Part shown: in pieces, positions 8,229-17,506 of the stretch | Layout: every line of letters starts with the position of its first letter | How positions within the stretch are numbered: the stretch's first letter is position 1 | NCBI RefSeq assembly: GCF_900091315.1 | Contig: NZ_FLSP01000062.1 | Location: forward strand, 1 to 52,219 | Source of the DNA: Streptomyces sp. DI166 | Lineage (GTDB): Bacteria; Actinomycetota; Actinomycetes; Streptomycetales; Streptomycetaceae | Length of the DNA stretch: 52,219 bases | Direction: 5' to 3' | The notes under the pieces: generated by a model | Database searches by the model: none | The model's input: only the letters and a program-made list of their open reading frames with translations | What the model was told of the DNA's origin: nothing | Position numbers and translations under genes: made by a program

Positions 8229-8915
8229 ATGCGCCGCTCCACCACAACCGGTCTCGGCCTCAGTGCCCTCTGCACCGTCCTGGCCCTCACCGGTTGCGCC
8301 GGCCATGACGAGTCCGCTGACTCCCCCGCCTCCGCACACCGGGGCGCCAGCACGCCCGCGGCATCCGCGCTGCTGTCGTCGGCTCAGCTGAACCAGCGGC
8401 TGCTGAACGAGAGCGACCTGGGCGCCGACTACACCCGCAAGCTCGAGGCCCCGCGCCACAACGACGACGTGACCGTCATCGGCTGCCCGGCGCTGGAGAA
8501 GCTCGGCGGCGACACAGCCACTGGCTCCGGTCTCACCTTCGCCCGCAAGGCGAAGGCGTCCTTCACCTACACCGGCAGCAGCACTTCCGAGGTGAGCGAG
8601 GAGCTGTACAGCGACACCGCCTCGAAACTGTCCACCGGCATCGGCAAGGTCTTCGACGCGATGCTCTCCTGCCCCTCGTACCAGGTGGCCTCCGGGAGCA
8701 CGGTCGTCGACATGGCCACCCAGAAGTCGGCCGCGCCGGACCTCGGCGACGAGCAGTGGAGCCAGCTCCTCACCTTCTCCGCCGGCGGACAGCGCAGTGT
8801 CGTTAAGCAAACAGCGATCCGCATCGGCAACATCCTGGTCATCGTGTCTGGCTCGCCGGGCCTCGTGGACGCTCACTTGGACGACGCGCTCGCCAAGGTA
8901 CGCACCGCCCGCTGA
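8229..8915 (+). CDS. Secreted lipoprotein
   Basis: A 228-residue protein with an N-terminal basic stretch, a hydrophobic segment and the lipobox LTGC at about residues 18-21, so it should be lipidated and anchored outside the membrane. An Ala/Ser-rich linker follows, then a single globular domain with two further cysteines, each in a C-P pair. The fold is like the sensor-domain-type lipoproteins of Streptomyces, but no family can be named with certainty. The start is ATG 8229, placed so the signal sequence is intact. A hairpin terminator follows at 8988. Confidence 0.75.
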   Translation: MRRSTTTGLGLSALCTVLALTGCAGHDESADSPASAHRGASTPAASALLSSAQLNQRLLNESDLGADYTRKLEAPRHNDDVTVIGCPALEKLGGDTATGSGLTFARKAKASFTYTGSSTSEVSEELYSDTASKLSTGIGKVFDAMLSCPSYQVASGSTVVDMATQKSAAPDLGDEQWSQLLTFSAGGQRSVVKQTAIRIGNILVIVSGSPGLVDAHLDDALAKVRTAR

Positions 8916-8987
8916 TTCGCTTCTCCACCAGCCCCGGTGTCCCCGCCTCGAAGCAGGACAGCGGCCTTGGGGAACAATGGAACAGGC

Positions 8988-9010
8988 GTTGGCTGTCTGT
9001 GACAGCCAAC
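8988..9010. terminator. Hairpin terminator between convergent genes
   Basis: GTTGGCTGTC (8988-8997), loop TGT and GACAGCCAAC (9001-9010) form a perfect 10-bp stem. It lies between the lipoprotein gene on the plus strand and the SMI1-like gene on the minus strand, so it can serve both directions. Confidence 0.7.
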
Positions 9011-9110
9011 CTTAATCGGCGCCATCCAAGTTTGAGTGGTCTGGGTCACTTGCTCGCGATCCCCCCTGCGCCAGAAGGCAGCAGGTTGGTCCGGCTGGCA
9101 TGACGAGCGG

Positions 9111-9659
9111 CTATAGACTCGCCAGCCAATCGGTGTACCAGGATCGGAAGCCGGGGCTCACCGGCACGAAGCCGCCCCAGTCCGTATCGATCTGCCAAAT
9201 CTCTCCTGTATGTGGGCCGTTCAGGATGAGTCGGGTGTAGATGCCACAGCCCTGTTCGGCCAGCATGAGCGTGCCCCGGGTCAGATCGGCGGGTGCCCCG
9301 ATCGGGCCGGGCAGGGGTTCCGTGAGTGGGAACGGCTCGGCGAGGCTGCCCGGCAGCCGGTCTTCCTCCCACTCGTCGACCGCAGCCCACTCCTCGTCGG
9401 CCTCCGGGCATGGGACGGTCAACGGCATCATGCGGTGCCCGGGCCCGGCCGGGCCGTTGCCCACCTCCGCAACGAAAGACCGGTACTCCACCGGTAGCGC
9501 GATTCCGTGGGATTCCTCGAACGCCCGGATCTCCGTCTCCAGCAGCCGCGGCGCCAGCGCGTACCGATGCGTGCGCGCCCCGAAACGCTCCCGCGCAGGG
9601 TCTCGTGCGGCCATCTCCCGTATCCGTGCGCGGACGCCGTCCTCGTCCCAGTTCGCCAT
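9111..9659 (-). CDS. SMI1/KNR4-family protein
   Basis: A 182-residue protein. An N-terminal helix leads into RLLETEIRAFEESHGIALP, followed by EYRSFVAEVGNGPAGPG, which is the characteristic start of SMI1/KNR4 (SUKH) domains. Members often act as immunity proteins against contact-dependent toxins, or as binding modules. The C-terminal GIYTRLILNGPHTGEIWQI segment fits the same family. No toxin gene is adjacent. The start is ATG 9659 (complement); a longer open frame upstream lacks the domain and is probably not translated. Confidence 0.85.
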   Translation of the reverse strand: MANWDEDGVRARIREMAARDPARERFGARTHRYALAPRLLETEIRAFEESHGIALPVEYRSFVAEVGNGPAGPGHRMMPLTVPCPEADEEWAAVDEWEEDRLPGSLAEPFPLTEPLPGPIGAPADLTRGTLMLAEQGCGIYTRLILNGPHTGEIWQIDTDWGGFVPVSPGFRSWYTDWLASL

Positions 9660-9864
9660 CCAGCGACAGTAGCAATGACCTCCGCGCCCGGACCCTATCT
9701 CGCGCCATGCGACGGTCGGCTGCGGGTTTGCGCAGCAGGGCCGCTGTGGCGGCGGTGGATGTCCAGCGGCTGCTGTACGCCGCGAGCGGATCGTCGGCGT
9801 CGCCGTGCGGGACTGCGCGGGACGGGCTGGCTCGGAGGGCCGGGTCGGGAGTGCTTGCCCATGG

Positions 9865-10135
9865 TCAGGAGTCGTAGGACCAAGCCCGGCCAGTCTGCCG
9901 GTATTCGTCAACGCTGATCGGCTCGACTCCGGGCCGTATCCGGGCCAGATACAGCAGCCCTTCGAGGTGGTCGATCTCGTGATGGACGAGGCGGGCCAGC
10001 CCGCGCTCGTAGACGGTGGTGACCGTAGTACCGTCCAGAGCGGTGGTCTCCACCGTGATCGTCAGCGGCCGGGGGACCAGGCCGCGCACGTCGAAGAAGG
10101 ACAGGCACCCCTCGTACTGCTCGTCCGCATCCTCG
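9865..10135 (-). pseudogene. C-terminal fragment of peptide deformylase
   Basis: The minus strand encodes the peptide deformylase motif 2 (EGCLSFF) and motif 3 (HEIDHLEG), followed by a normal C-terminus ending at TGA 9865-9867. Motif 1 (GxGxAAxQ) and everything upstream are absent, because the sequence switches at about 10135-10160 to a plus-strand glycosyltransferase. The enzyme removes the N-formyl group from nascent proteins, but this half cannot be active. The open frame continues across the glycosyltransferase as an antisense shadow. Confidence 0.85.
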
Positions 10136-10149
10136 TGCTCCTGGCGTTT

Positions 10150-10869
10150 GCCGCGGGCCTGGCCGCCTGCGACCGCGTTCTGGTCCACTCCTCCACCGCC
10201 GCGTCCTGGACCACGGCGGCGGCCGGCCGTATGGGCGTCGATCTCGCCAACAAGCTGCACGTTGTTCCCGCCCCGCGTGACGAGCGCCTGGTCCGCAACC
10301 CCGCCGACATCGAACCCCCTGACGGGGACGGCGCGGTGGGGGTGTACAACCACCGCCTCTACGCGCACTACGGCACCGCCCAGTTCACCGCCCTGGCCCG
10401 CCGCCTGGTCGCCGAGACGCCCGTGCGGCTGACGGTGATGGACCTGTTCGGCAACCGCAGCCCCGAGCGCGTCCGGCTCGATGCCAGCCCGGAACACCAC
10501 CGCGACCAGCTCGCCGCCCTGCCCCGCGTCACCATCGCCTCCGATCGCGGCGACCGCGTCCGCTACCGCAACCTGCTGGCCGGCGCGCACTTCGGTATCG
10601 CGCCATTCCGCGCCGGCTGCCCGTGGTCGATGTCCGTAATCGACTGCCAGGGGATGGGCCTGCCGGTCATCGCCCCGCGGAGTGGGTGGCTGGCCAAGCA
10701 CATCGACCCGGAGCTCCTCTTCGACACCGCCGAGCAGGCCCTGTCCATCGCCGCCCGGCTCGCCACGGACGCCGAGTTCTACCGGGTGCACGCCAAGCGT
10801 GCGCACGCCTCCGTCGCCGACCTCGCCCCCACCACCGTGGCCGCCCGCTACCTGGAGGCCCTGCAATGA
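10150..10869 (+). pseudogene. 5'-truncated glycosyltransferase
   Basis: About 235 residues of the C-terminal half of a GT-B-type glycosyltransferase, beginning around ACDRVLVHSSTAASW and including a donor-site region (GAHFGIAPFRAG, then IDCQGMGLPVIAP). The N-terminal domain is missing; upstream sequence on the opposite strand is deformylase remnant. The open frame continues upstream but only as antisense of the deformylase. The stop overlaps the next gene (ATGA at 10866), so it was once the first gene of a glycosyltransferase operon. Confidence 0.75.
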
Positions 10870-11573
10870 CCGGACTGTTCGACGCGGTGATGCTGTCCTA
10901 CGACGAGCCGCTCGCGGACCGGCTCCACGCCCGCCTCCAGCGTGTCCTGGGCCTCCGGGTGAAGCGGCTGCACGGGGTACAGGGGATGCGCCGGGCCTAC
11001 CGGCTGGCCGCCGAGATCGTGGACGCCGAGCAGTTCCTGCTCGCCGACGCCGACTTCGTCATCGCCACCGAGTTCGCCCTGCCCGCCGTCGAGCCCCTGG
11101 ACGAGGGAATATCGATGCGGGTGTGGCGGGCCCGCAACCCGCTCAACGGTCTCGTCTACGGCTACGGCGGACTGAAGCTGATCCGCCGCTCGGCGCTGCG
11201 CCAGCTCGGCGAGGCCGTCGACGTGCTAGCCGCGCTGCCCGGCCGCACCGAGTTCGTGGCGGACATCGCCGGCACCACCCGGATCAACCAGTCCCCGTAT
11301 CACGCCTGGAAGGCAGGTTTCCGCGAGTGCGCGATGCTCGCGCGCGGCAGCGAGTACGGCATGGACGATGCCGAGGCCGCCGAACGGATCGCCGCCTGGA
11401 CGGCCGGAGGTGAGGGCGAGTTCGCCCAGTTCGCCGTCTCCGGGGCCCGCGAAGGCGTCGCCTTCGCCCGTGAAGCGGCCCGCGTCCCGGCCCGGTTCGA
11501 CAAGCTCAACGACCCCGCATGGCTGTACGCCCGGTTCACCGCTGGGCACGGCGAACAGGCCATCGCCGGATGA
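10866..11573 (+). CDS. Glycosyltransferase-like protein (GT-A type)
   Basis: A 235-residue protein with an intact frame. It starts with AVMLSYDEPLADRLHARLQR and contains a DxD-type metal/sugar-nucleotide motif in LADADFVI (about residue 60), then RNPLNGLVYGYGGLKLI, which fits an acceptor-side loop. Such proteins transfer a sugar from a nucleotide donor, probably to a surface glycan. It is coupled at both ends by ATGA overlaps with neighbouring glycosyltransferase genes. The acceptor and sugar are unknown. Confidence 0.7.
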   Translation: MTGLFDAVMLSYDEPLADRLHARLQRVLGLRVKRLHGVQGMRRAYRLAAEIVDAEQFLLADADFVIATEFALPAVEPLDEGISMRVWRARNPLNGLVYGYGGLKLIRRSALRQLGEAVDVLAALPGRTEFVADIAGTTRINQSPYHAWKAGFRECAMLARGSEYGMDDAEAAERIAAWTAGGEGEFAQFAVSGAREGVAFAREAARVPARFDKLNDPAWLYARFTAGHGEQAIAG

Positions 11574-12804
11574 TCGCCCCGGCCCTGGTGCTTGTCGAGC
11601 CGGGCGCCCACCGCCTCGGCGGGCACCGTCACCGCACCCTGACCGCGCTCGCGACCGCGCACGGCAACACGCTGGTGGTCGCCCCGTACGGCGTCGCCGC
11701 CGAGACCCGGGCCGCCCTGGTTACGGCCGGTGCCCGGGTCACCGGCCCTGCCGGGGCGGTGAACGCCGTGCTGACGGCGGCCGGGACCGCCGCCGTGGCG
11801 GTGGCCGCGGCCGGGCGGCGGGCGTTCGCCTTCGGCCGTTGGCCTACCGTCGTCCGTCGCCTCCCGCACCAGGTCATGCTGGTCGCCCGCTGCCTGACCG
11901 AGGCCGCCTGTATCCGCACCGGCCACCACTTCGCCGGACCCGCGGCCACGGTGGTGGTGCTCAGCGCCAGCGAGGCCCTGCACGGCGCCACTGGGCTGAT
12001 CGGTGGGCCGCACACCCGGTTCGTCCACGAGGTCGTCACCACCGAGGACGCCGTGCTGCGGCTGGTCGGCCGCCTGACCCGCCGCAGCGAGCGGCGGTGC
12101 GGGTGCTCACCCCCACCGCCGCCGTGCACGACGAGCTGACCACCGCCTTTCCCTGCCTGCCGGTCGAGGTACGGCCCTTCGCTGTAGCTGACGAAGGCGA
12201 CCGGCTCGCCGACGCCGAACGCTCACGGGCCCGGGAGGAGTTCGGCATCCCGGCCGCCGAGGCGGCCGTGTGCCTGGTCGGCGGCTGGTGGCCGTACAAG
12301 GACACGAACGTCATCGGCGCCGCCCTGGCCCGGTTGGATGCCCCCGTGCACCTGCTGGTCGCTGGCAGCCCGCTCGACCACATGGTGCTTCACCAGTGGG
12401 GCGCCCTGCCCCACGTGCGGCTGCACACCGCGCCAGGGCCGGCCAGCGAGGACCAGATCCGCACCGTCTACGCCGCCTGCGACGCCACCCTCGTCGCCCG
12501 TCGGCCCGGGGTCGGCAAGGAATCCGGGCTCGTCATCGACGCCGTCCGCCTGGGCGTCCCGCTGATCGTCTCCGACCACGACCCGCAGTTGACCTAGGCC
12601 CTCGCCGGACGGGACTGGGCCCGCGTCTTCCCGCCTGGCGACGGCACCGCGCTGGCCGACCTCCTGCGCAAGCTGGTCTGGTCCCCGCTGCCCCGGCCCG
12701 CCGCGGACACGGCCGCCGCGCTGAACGTGCCCACGGCCGCCGAGCAGACCGCCTTCCTCACCGAGCTGAAGGAGCCGCAACCGTGCCCGCCCTGCCCCCT
12801 CTGA
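11570..12804 (+). pseudogene. Glycosyltransferase family 1-like gene with a frameshift and a stop
   Basis: From ATG 11570 the protein (MIAPALVLVEPGAHRLGGHR) runs to about 12095, where coding-like sequence moves to another frame (VLTPTAAVHDELTTAFPCLP). That frame keeps GT-B features, including WWPYKDTNVIGAALARLDAP and the donor-site region GVGKESGLVIDAVRLGVP. It then hits an in-frame TAG at 12595-12597 in the middle of DHDPQLT/ALAGRDWARVF and would continue to TGA 12802-12804. Two independent lesions make a functional product unlikely. It overlaps the previous gene by four bases and sits just before another transferase. Confidence 0.8.
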
Positions 12805-13682
12805 TCGCCGTCGTCGGCCCCATCGAGCCCGCCCTGCTGACCGCCTGGGTGCACCACTACCGCACCCTGGGCATCGAGCGGTTCCACCTGGCCTGTCACT
12901 TCCCCGAGCACGTCGCCCCGGAGCGGCGCCACCAGGTGCAGGCCGCCTGCCGTGAACTCGGGATCGTCCCCGCCGCAGTGAGCTGCGGGCCGTGGCACGA
13001 ACACACCAACCCTCAGCTGCGGGACGCCCTGCGCGAGCGTGCCGGCGCCGGGTGGCACCTGCTCGCCGACTCCGACGAGTTCCACTCCTACCCCGCCCCG
13101 CTCCCCGAGGTCCTGGCTGCGGCGGAGAGGTCAGGCACCGGTACGGTGGGCGGGCTGATGCTCGACCGCGTCGCCGCCGACGGCGCCCTGACTGGCTTCG
13201 ACCCGCAGCAGGGCCTGGATGCGGCCTATCCACTCGGCGGCTTCCTCACCCACGACCTGCTGCGCGGCGACCCCCGCAAGATCGTGCTCGCGCACTCCAG
13301 CGTCGCCGTCGCCTCCGGCAACCACCGCGCTGAGGGTCACCGCCCCGCCAACCGGCCTCCGGTCGTGATCCACCACTTCAAGTGGCGCGAGGGAGTACGG
13401 CAGGACGTCGAGCGGCGGGCGGAGCACTCGGCAGACGGCACCTGGAAGACCGCCTCCCCGGCCCGGCTCGCCGAGGCCCGGCGCCTGCTGGACCATCTCC
13501 AGCGGCACGGCGGCCGGATCGACGTCGACTCCCCGCGCCTGCACCTCCGGCCCGTCTCGCTTGCAACGGTTCCCGACTGGTGGGCGCCGGAGGCGACGCG
13601 GCTGGTCGCCACGTGGCGGCCCCCGACGGCCGCGACGGGTCAGAAGGAGCCGGGCTCGATGATCTCCTCGCCCTCGTCGTGA
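12783..13682 (+). CDS. Glycosyltransferase, GT92/GT2-like
   Basis: A 299-residue protein from GTG 12783. The N-terminal part has the GT-A pattern of an acceptor-facing strand (AWVHHYRTLGIERFHLAC) and a DSD motif (LLADSDEFHSY, about residues 95-105) for metal and sugar nucleotide. A later VVIHHFKWREGVRQ matches the C-terminal histidine region of DUF23/GT92-type proteins. It probably adds a sugar to a surface polysaccharide together with the preceding transferases. Its 3' end overlaps the convergent kinase gene by about 43 bases. Confidence 0.75.
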   Translation: MPALPPLIAVVGPIEPALLTAWVHHYRTLGIERFHLACHFPEHVAPERRHQVQAACRELGIVPAAVSCGPWHEHTNPQLRDALRERAGAGWHLLADSDEFHSYPAPLPEVLAAAERSGTGTVGGLMLDRVAADGALTGFDPQQGLDAAYPLGGFLTHDLLRGDPRKIVLAHSSVAVASGNHRAEGHRPANRPPVVIHHFKWREGVRQDVERRAEHSADGTWKTASPARLAEARRLLDHLQRHGGRIDVDSPRLHLRPVSLATVPDWWAPEATRLVATWRPPTAATGQKEPGSMISSPSS

Positions 13683-14146
13683 GGGGGCTCGAAGCGGGCG
13701 TAGAAGTCGTCCAGCGCCGACTCGGTGACCGTCAGCGCGTTGCCGTCCTCGCGCTGGTTGCGCTCGGCAAGGCGCCGCAGCAGCTCCTCGCGGTGGACGG
13801 GGAAGTACAGCAGCCGCGGGTGCCCACCCGCCTCCTCGACGAGCTTCTTCCACTCGCTGCGGGCGGCCCGAGTCCACAGTCCGTGGTCCAGAACGACGTC
13901 CTGCCCGGCCGCGACCAACTCGACCAGCTCGGCGCGGACCTCGGCGACCACCGGCGTCTCCAGCGCGAAGTAGTCCCGCTCTGGGTAGTCCACGCCGTAC
14001 CGGCCGTGCCGGGCGTGCACCCGCTCGTCCACCGACAGCCGCACCGCCCCGGCCGGCTCCAGCCGCCGCCTGGCGTACGTGGTCTTCCCCGACCCGGTCA
14101 GCCCGACAAGCAGATACACCACCGGCCCAGCCGCTGCCGTCTTCAC
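13640..14146 (-). CDS. P-loop kinase of the AAA_33 type
   Basis: A 168-residue protein with a Walker A motif GLTGSGKTT at residues 15-23, a short DERVH segment after about 20 residues, and VVLDHGLWTRAARSEW, the substrate and Walker B-like region of small zeta-toxin/AAA_33 kinases. Such proteins phosphorylate small molecules or nucleotides; some act as antibiotic phosphotransferases. It is encoded on the strand opposite to the flanking sugar genes, with overlapping 3' ends, which hints at separate acquisition. Confidence 0.8.
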   Translation of the reverse strand: MKTAAAGPVVYLLVGLTGSGKTTYARRRLEPAGAVRLSVDERVHARHGRYGVDYPERDYFALETPVVAEVRAELVELVAAGQDVVLDHGLWTRAARSEWKKLVEEAGGHPRLLYFPVHREELLRRLAERNQREDGNALTVTESALDDFYARFEPPHDEGEEIIEPGSF

Positions 14147-14250
14147 CCGCGCTCCTCCTTCTCACGTGAGGACTCCTTCCGCCCAGCCTGCCACCCACAG
14201 CCCTCGCCGTGCGGCCGGATCGGCCGCCCCCTCACCCAGGAGGTCACCCC

Positions 14251-15164
14251 GTGATCCCTCCGCCCCTGCTGCGTGCTCTGCGGGCGTATGTGCGGTACGC
14301 GCCCGGCCGCCTCGGCAAGCCGCAGATGGCCGCCCAATTAAGCCACCACCTCAAGCAGCACCCGCTCACGGCGACCGCCCGCACCCGGGACGGCACGGTG
14401 TTCCCCGTGGTGACCAGCGACGTCATCCAGCGCTATCTGTGGCTGTTCGACGCGTGGGAGCCGCACCTGACCGCCTGGATGCGCGCCCGCCTCGCTCCGG
14501 GGGAGACGGTGGTGGACGCGGGCGCGCACACCGGCTACTTCACGGTGCTGGCCTCCCGGCTCGTCGGTCCCGCCGGCCGGGTTGTGGCCATCGAGCCGTC
14601 CCCCGTCTTCCACCGGGCGCTGACTCGAACCTCGCGGCCAACGGGTGCGGCAACGTCCGCACCGTCAACGCCGCCGTCTCGGAATTTTCCGGGCGCATGA
14701 CCTTCTACCTGGAGCGTTCCACCAACCTCGGCGGCACCACCGCCATCCGCCCCCGCATCGTGGAAGCCTCTTTCGAGGCCGACGCGGCCCCGCTGCCCCA
14801 CCTGCTCACCGAAGAAGAACTCGCCGCTGCCCGCCTAATCAAGCTCGACGTCGAAGGGGGCGAGGCGGCGGCCGTGCGCGGACTCGCCCCGCTCCTGCCC
14901 CGGCTTCGCGACGACGCCGAGCTGGTCATCGAGGTCACTCCCAGGCTGCTGACCAAACAGGGCCAAGCCGTCGACGACGTCCTGGGGCCCCTGCGCGAGC
15001 AGGGCTTCAACGTCTACCGGCTCGCCAACGACTACGCCGCGGCAAGCTACCCGGCCGCCCTCGCACGGCCCGCACCCGCGATCCGGTGGCACGGGCCCGT
15101 CACCGAAATGAGCGACCTTGTCCTCTCCCGAACCGACGCCGCCACCCTGCCACCCCGCTCCTAA
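14251..15164 (+). pseudogene. FkbM-family methyltransferase with a frameshift
   Basis: GTG 14251 follows AGGAGG. The first 120 residues contain the SAM-binding motif ETVVDAGAHTGYFTVLAS and VVAIEPSP, typical of FkbM methyltransferases. Near 14620 the frame changes, and coding continues as NLAANGCGNVRTVNAAVS, then RLIKLDVEGGEAAAVRGL (the FkbM hallmark) to the stop at 15164. Joined, the two parts make a full-length enzyme of about 300 residues. A single indel explains the break. FkbM enzymes O-methylate sugars or polyketides, which fits the glycosyltransferase neighbours. Confidence 0.85.
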
Positions 15165-15239
15165 ACCGCGCCCTACGCTCCATGGGCCCAGCCGGAGGAC
15201 GTGACGGACCTCCGACCGGGCCCCGGCCACGGTTCAGCC

Positions 15240-15556
15240 GCTTCCCGCCTCGCACACGCCGGCGTAAGGCGTCGCGGACGTCCAGGACCATCACGCCGTC
15301 GATCTTCTCGATCCCGCCGGAGCCGAAGCGGACCCACAGCAGGTAGGCGCCAGCGTCGCGCGTATCCCACGAACGCATAGAGGTCATCCGAGGCCAGTCC
15401 CAGCACGAACGGCGCTGCGGGAAAGGCGAGAACAAGACCGAGCTGGGAGCGGCTGTACAGCGCCTGCGCAAGGTAATCGAAGGGTTCGCGTATCGCTTCG
15501 GGCAGGTCGACGTCGCCCGGGGCCATGTCCAGGAGATCTTGGTTCCAGGGGTGCAT
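15240..15556 (-). pseudogene. Frameshifted hypothetical gene
   Basis: ATG at 15556 (complement) opens a coding-like frame (MHPWNQDLLDMAPGDVDLPE) that reads to about 15365 as LASDDLYAFVGY. Coding-like sequence then continues in another frame as AYLLWVRFGSGGIEKIDGVM and loses coherence near 15240, close to the end of the convergent methyltransferase gene. The product resembles a small alpha/beta protein; no family recognised. Both the frameshift and the poorly defined end point to decay. Confidence 0.5.
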
Positions 15557-15686
15557 CAGGTTCGCCGTGGCCGAGGTATGGCGAAGGCCCGGTGTTGCCG
15601 CCCTCGTGGGAGCGGCACCACCGGGTCTGGAGAAGGGGGCATCACGCCCGTCGGTCCCCGCCACGGTCGGCGGCTATATGCAGCCG

Positions 15687-16373
15687 CTATGCGCGGCGGA
15701 CAACGGTGAGACGGTCCTCTGCCTCCTCGGGCAGCACCCGGCGCGGTACCGGGCCAGGTGCTGCGAGCGAGGAGGCGAAGGCTGCGACCAGCTCGTGTGG
15801 GGCGCTCGCGCTGAAGCTCGCGCACCACAGGTACGGGGCCCCGAGTACGGGCTCCGCCCACGCCTGCCACCCCAAAAGGTCATCGCGGGGGTCGGCGTCG
15901 TGGATGAGCGGCGGCAGAATCTCCAGCGAGACGTTCGTGGAGAAGCCCGGGTCCGTGGCGGTCGTGCGCGGGCGGTCCATGTCGCGCAGCCACCCGCGGG
16001 CGGTGAGCCCCGTGAGCACCGCCTCGGCGTTCTCGAGCCCGGCATCGGGGGTGTCGCTGGCGTCGAGCGCGAGCAGAAAATCGGTGAGCGCCTCGTACGG
16101 TACGCCGGCGGTGAAGTACGCGTTCCACTCGGTCAGCGCCGAGTCCGGGTACGGGCGGGCCGACATTTGCCAGGCAACCGGGAGGCCGCCCAGCTCGAAC
16201 GGGTAGGCGGCGAGGATCCACTCGGCGCCGCGCAGGCCGTCGGAGCTCACGTACAGCAGAGAGTTGCGGGACGTCGGCCACATGCGCCAGCCGAGGTCGG
16301 TCAGCGTGCCGCTGATCCGCTCAGCGAGGACGCCGTCATCGCCGGCCAGGTGGCGGGGGGTGACCCAATACAC
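15687..16373 (-). CDS. DUF317-domain protein
   Basis: A 228-residue protein that starts MYWVTPRHLAGDDG, the typical opening of DUF317 proteins, followed by LGWRMWPTSRNSLLYVSSDG. The second half repeats the pattern (LTARGWLRDMDRPRTTATDP, then APYLWCASFSASAPHELVAAF). DUF317 proteins are largely restricted to Streptomyces and common on its mobile elements; their role is unknown. It heads a set of minus-strand genes with the next two upstream frames. Confidence 0.75.
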   Translation of the reverse strand: MYWVTPRHLAGDDGVLAERISGTLTDLGWRMWPTSRNSLLYVSSDGLRGAEWILAAYPFELGGLPVAWQMSARPYPDSALTEWNAYFTAGVPYEALTDFLLALDASDTPDAGLENAEAVLTGLTARGWLRDMDRPRTTATDPGFSTNVSLEILPPLIHDADPRDDLLGWQAWAEPVLGAPYLWCASFSASAPHELVAAFASSLAAPGPVPRRVLPEEAEDRLTVVRRA

Positions 16374-16451
16374 CGAGTCGGGCGGGCTGGAGTGGGCGGG
16401 ATCGATGGGGTGGTGCGAGTGCAGGGGCGCCTCCGTCAGTTCGAGGGTGAG

Positions 16452-16754
16452 TCAGTGGCCGTCGTTCGGCCGGGTCACGCCGCGTCGGCGACGCGGGGGT
16501 GCATCGACCGGACCCTGCCAGGCCAGGGCGACGGCCACGGCGGGCGGCAGGGGGCCGAACTGCTCGGCCTCCGGCGACTCGGCGATGTAGACCATCGGCC
16601 GACCGTGCTCGTCCACTGACTCCTCCACACCGCCCAGACGGTGAGCCATAGGGAAGAAGGGGTTGATGGCGAGACGGGCGGGTGTGTCACGGTCGAAGAC
16701 GGACAGTGCGTCGATGATGTCGCCGACGGTCATCTCGGGCGAGTGCGAGTCCAA
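16452..16754 (-). CDS. Small hypothetical protein
   Basis: A 100-residue protein. The TTG at 16754 (complement) is chosen because AAGGAGA lies about six bases upstream; a longer frame exists but has no such site. The sequence MTVGDIIDALSVFDRDTPAR resembles the short helical openers of small proteins found beside DUF317 genes. The rest (GRPMVYIAESPEAEQFG) is predicted to be mixed strand and helix. No domain recognised. Confidence 0.6.
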   Translation of the reverse strand: MDSHSPEMTVGDIIDALSVFDRDTPARLAINPFFPMAHRLGGVEESVDEHGRPMVYIAESPEAEQFGPLPPAVAVALAWQGPVDAPPRRRRGVTRPNDGH

Positions 16755-16840
16755 GGCGTTCTCCTTGCGGTAGCGGACGAATCCGCGCGAGCAGGGGCAG
16801 GGTACGCGGGGCGCATATATAGGGAGGGCGGACGTGCCCG

Positions 16841-17206
16841 TCACAGGGGCCGGGAGGAGGCCAGGATCCGGGCCACGGCATCAGCGACGATCATCGCCGG
16901 TGTCTCCGTGGAGAAGGCGATTCGGTAGCCGGGGACCTTCTCGGTACCGGTGACGGCGATGACCCAGCCCTCGCCCGTTACCCAGTCCTCGTCGGGGCCG
17001 CCGGGCCGGCCGTTCGGGAAGTAGCCGAGGTAGAACCTGCCGTCGCGCGAGCTGACGTGCACGTCGGCACGGTCGTCGACGATGTGGGTGAAGTCGGCCT
17101 GCGGGAACTGGCCGATCACGTCCATCGCCTGGCCGGCACCGAGCTTCCAGGAGCGAAGCCGCAGGTTTTCGATTGTTGTGGCGAATCCGGGCTGCGACGC
17201 GTCCAA
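16841..17206 (-). CDS. Small DUF317-like hypothetical protein
   Basis: A 121-residue protein from TTG 17206 (complement), preceded by AGAGGTGAG. VHVSSRDGRFYLGYFPNGRP followed by a short strand and GYRIAFSTETPAMIVADAVA matches the second half of DUF317 domains, so this may be a single-domain member. A longer start at 17326 is open but lacks a ribosome binding site. It lies divergent from the abortive-infection gene at 17507, across a 300-base spacer. Confidence 0.55.
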   Translation of the reverse strand: MDASQPGFATTIENLRLRSWKLGAGQAMDVIGQFPQADFTHIVDDRADVHVSSRDGRFYLGYFPNGRPGGPDEDWVTGEGWVIAVTGTEKVPGYRIAFSTETPAMIVADAVARILASSRPL

Positions 17207-17506
17207 TGTAACAGTCTCACCTCTCTGACCTGGGAGTTTTCCGGAAGGTCGTTCAGGTTGACATGCTGTTGCGGCGTCCACCAGTCCTTTGGGGATGTTC
17301 CTTGTCTGCCACCGGCGAACTGTCACCCTGCGCGCCCGTGTGGGATCTCAGAATCCGTGGCCGAATCCCATGACCATGACCAACGGCCACCCAGTGGCCG
17401 TTCAGCCGCAACCAGAGACAGGTTGGTCAGACGGGCGCGGCATGGATCAGACGTCACCTTGGGAAAAGACAGTGACGGTGTCAGGGTCTGCTCCTATCTT
17501 CAGACC
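17207..17506. promoter_or_regulatory. Divergent intergenic region with hairpin
   Basis: About 300 bases between divergent genes. It contains a perfect inverted repeat AACGGCCAC (17382-17390), loop CCA, GTGGCCGTT (17394-17402). Neighbouring genes point away from it, so it is more likely an operator or leader hairpin than a terminator. No promoter hexamers could be fixed with confidence. Confidence 0.4.

Noticed and set aside
8229..8915. Sortase substrate or enzyme
   Set aside because: Only a lipobox signal is visible; there is no LAxTG motif and no catalytic pattern.
9865..10866. A long minus-strand deformylase fusion protein
   Set aside because: Beyond about 10135 the frame is antisense to the glycosyltransferase; only the C-terminal deformylase motifs are real.
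9805..10869. One 354-residue plus-strand protein
   Set aside because: The first 115 residues are antisense to the peptide deformylase remnant; only the C-terminal part is glycosyltransferase.
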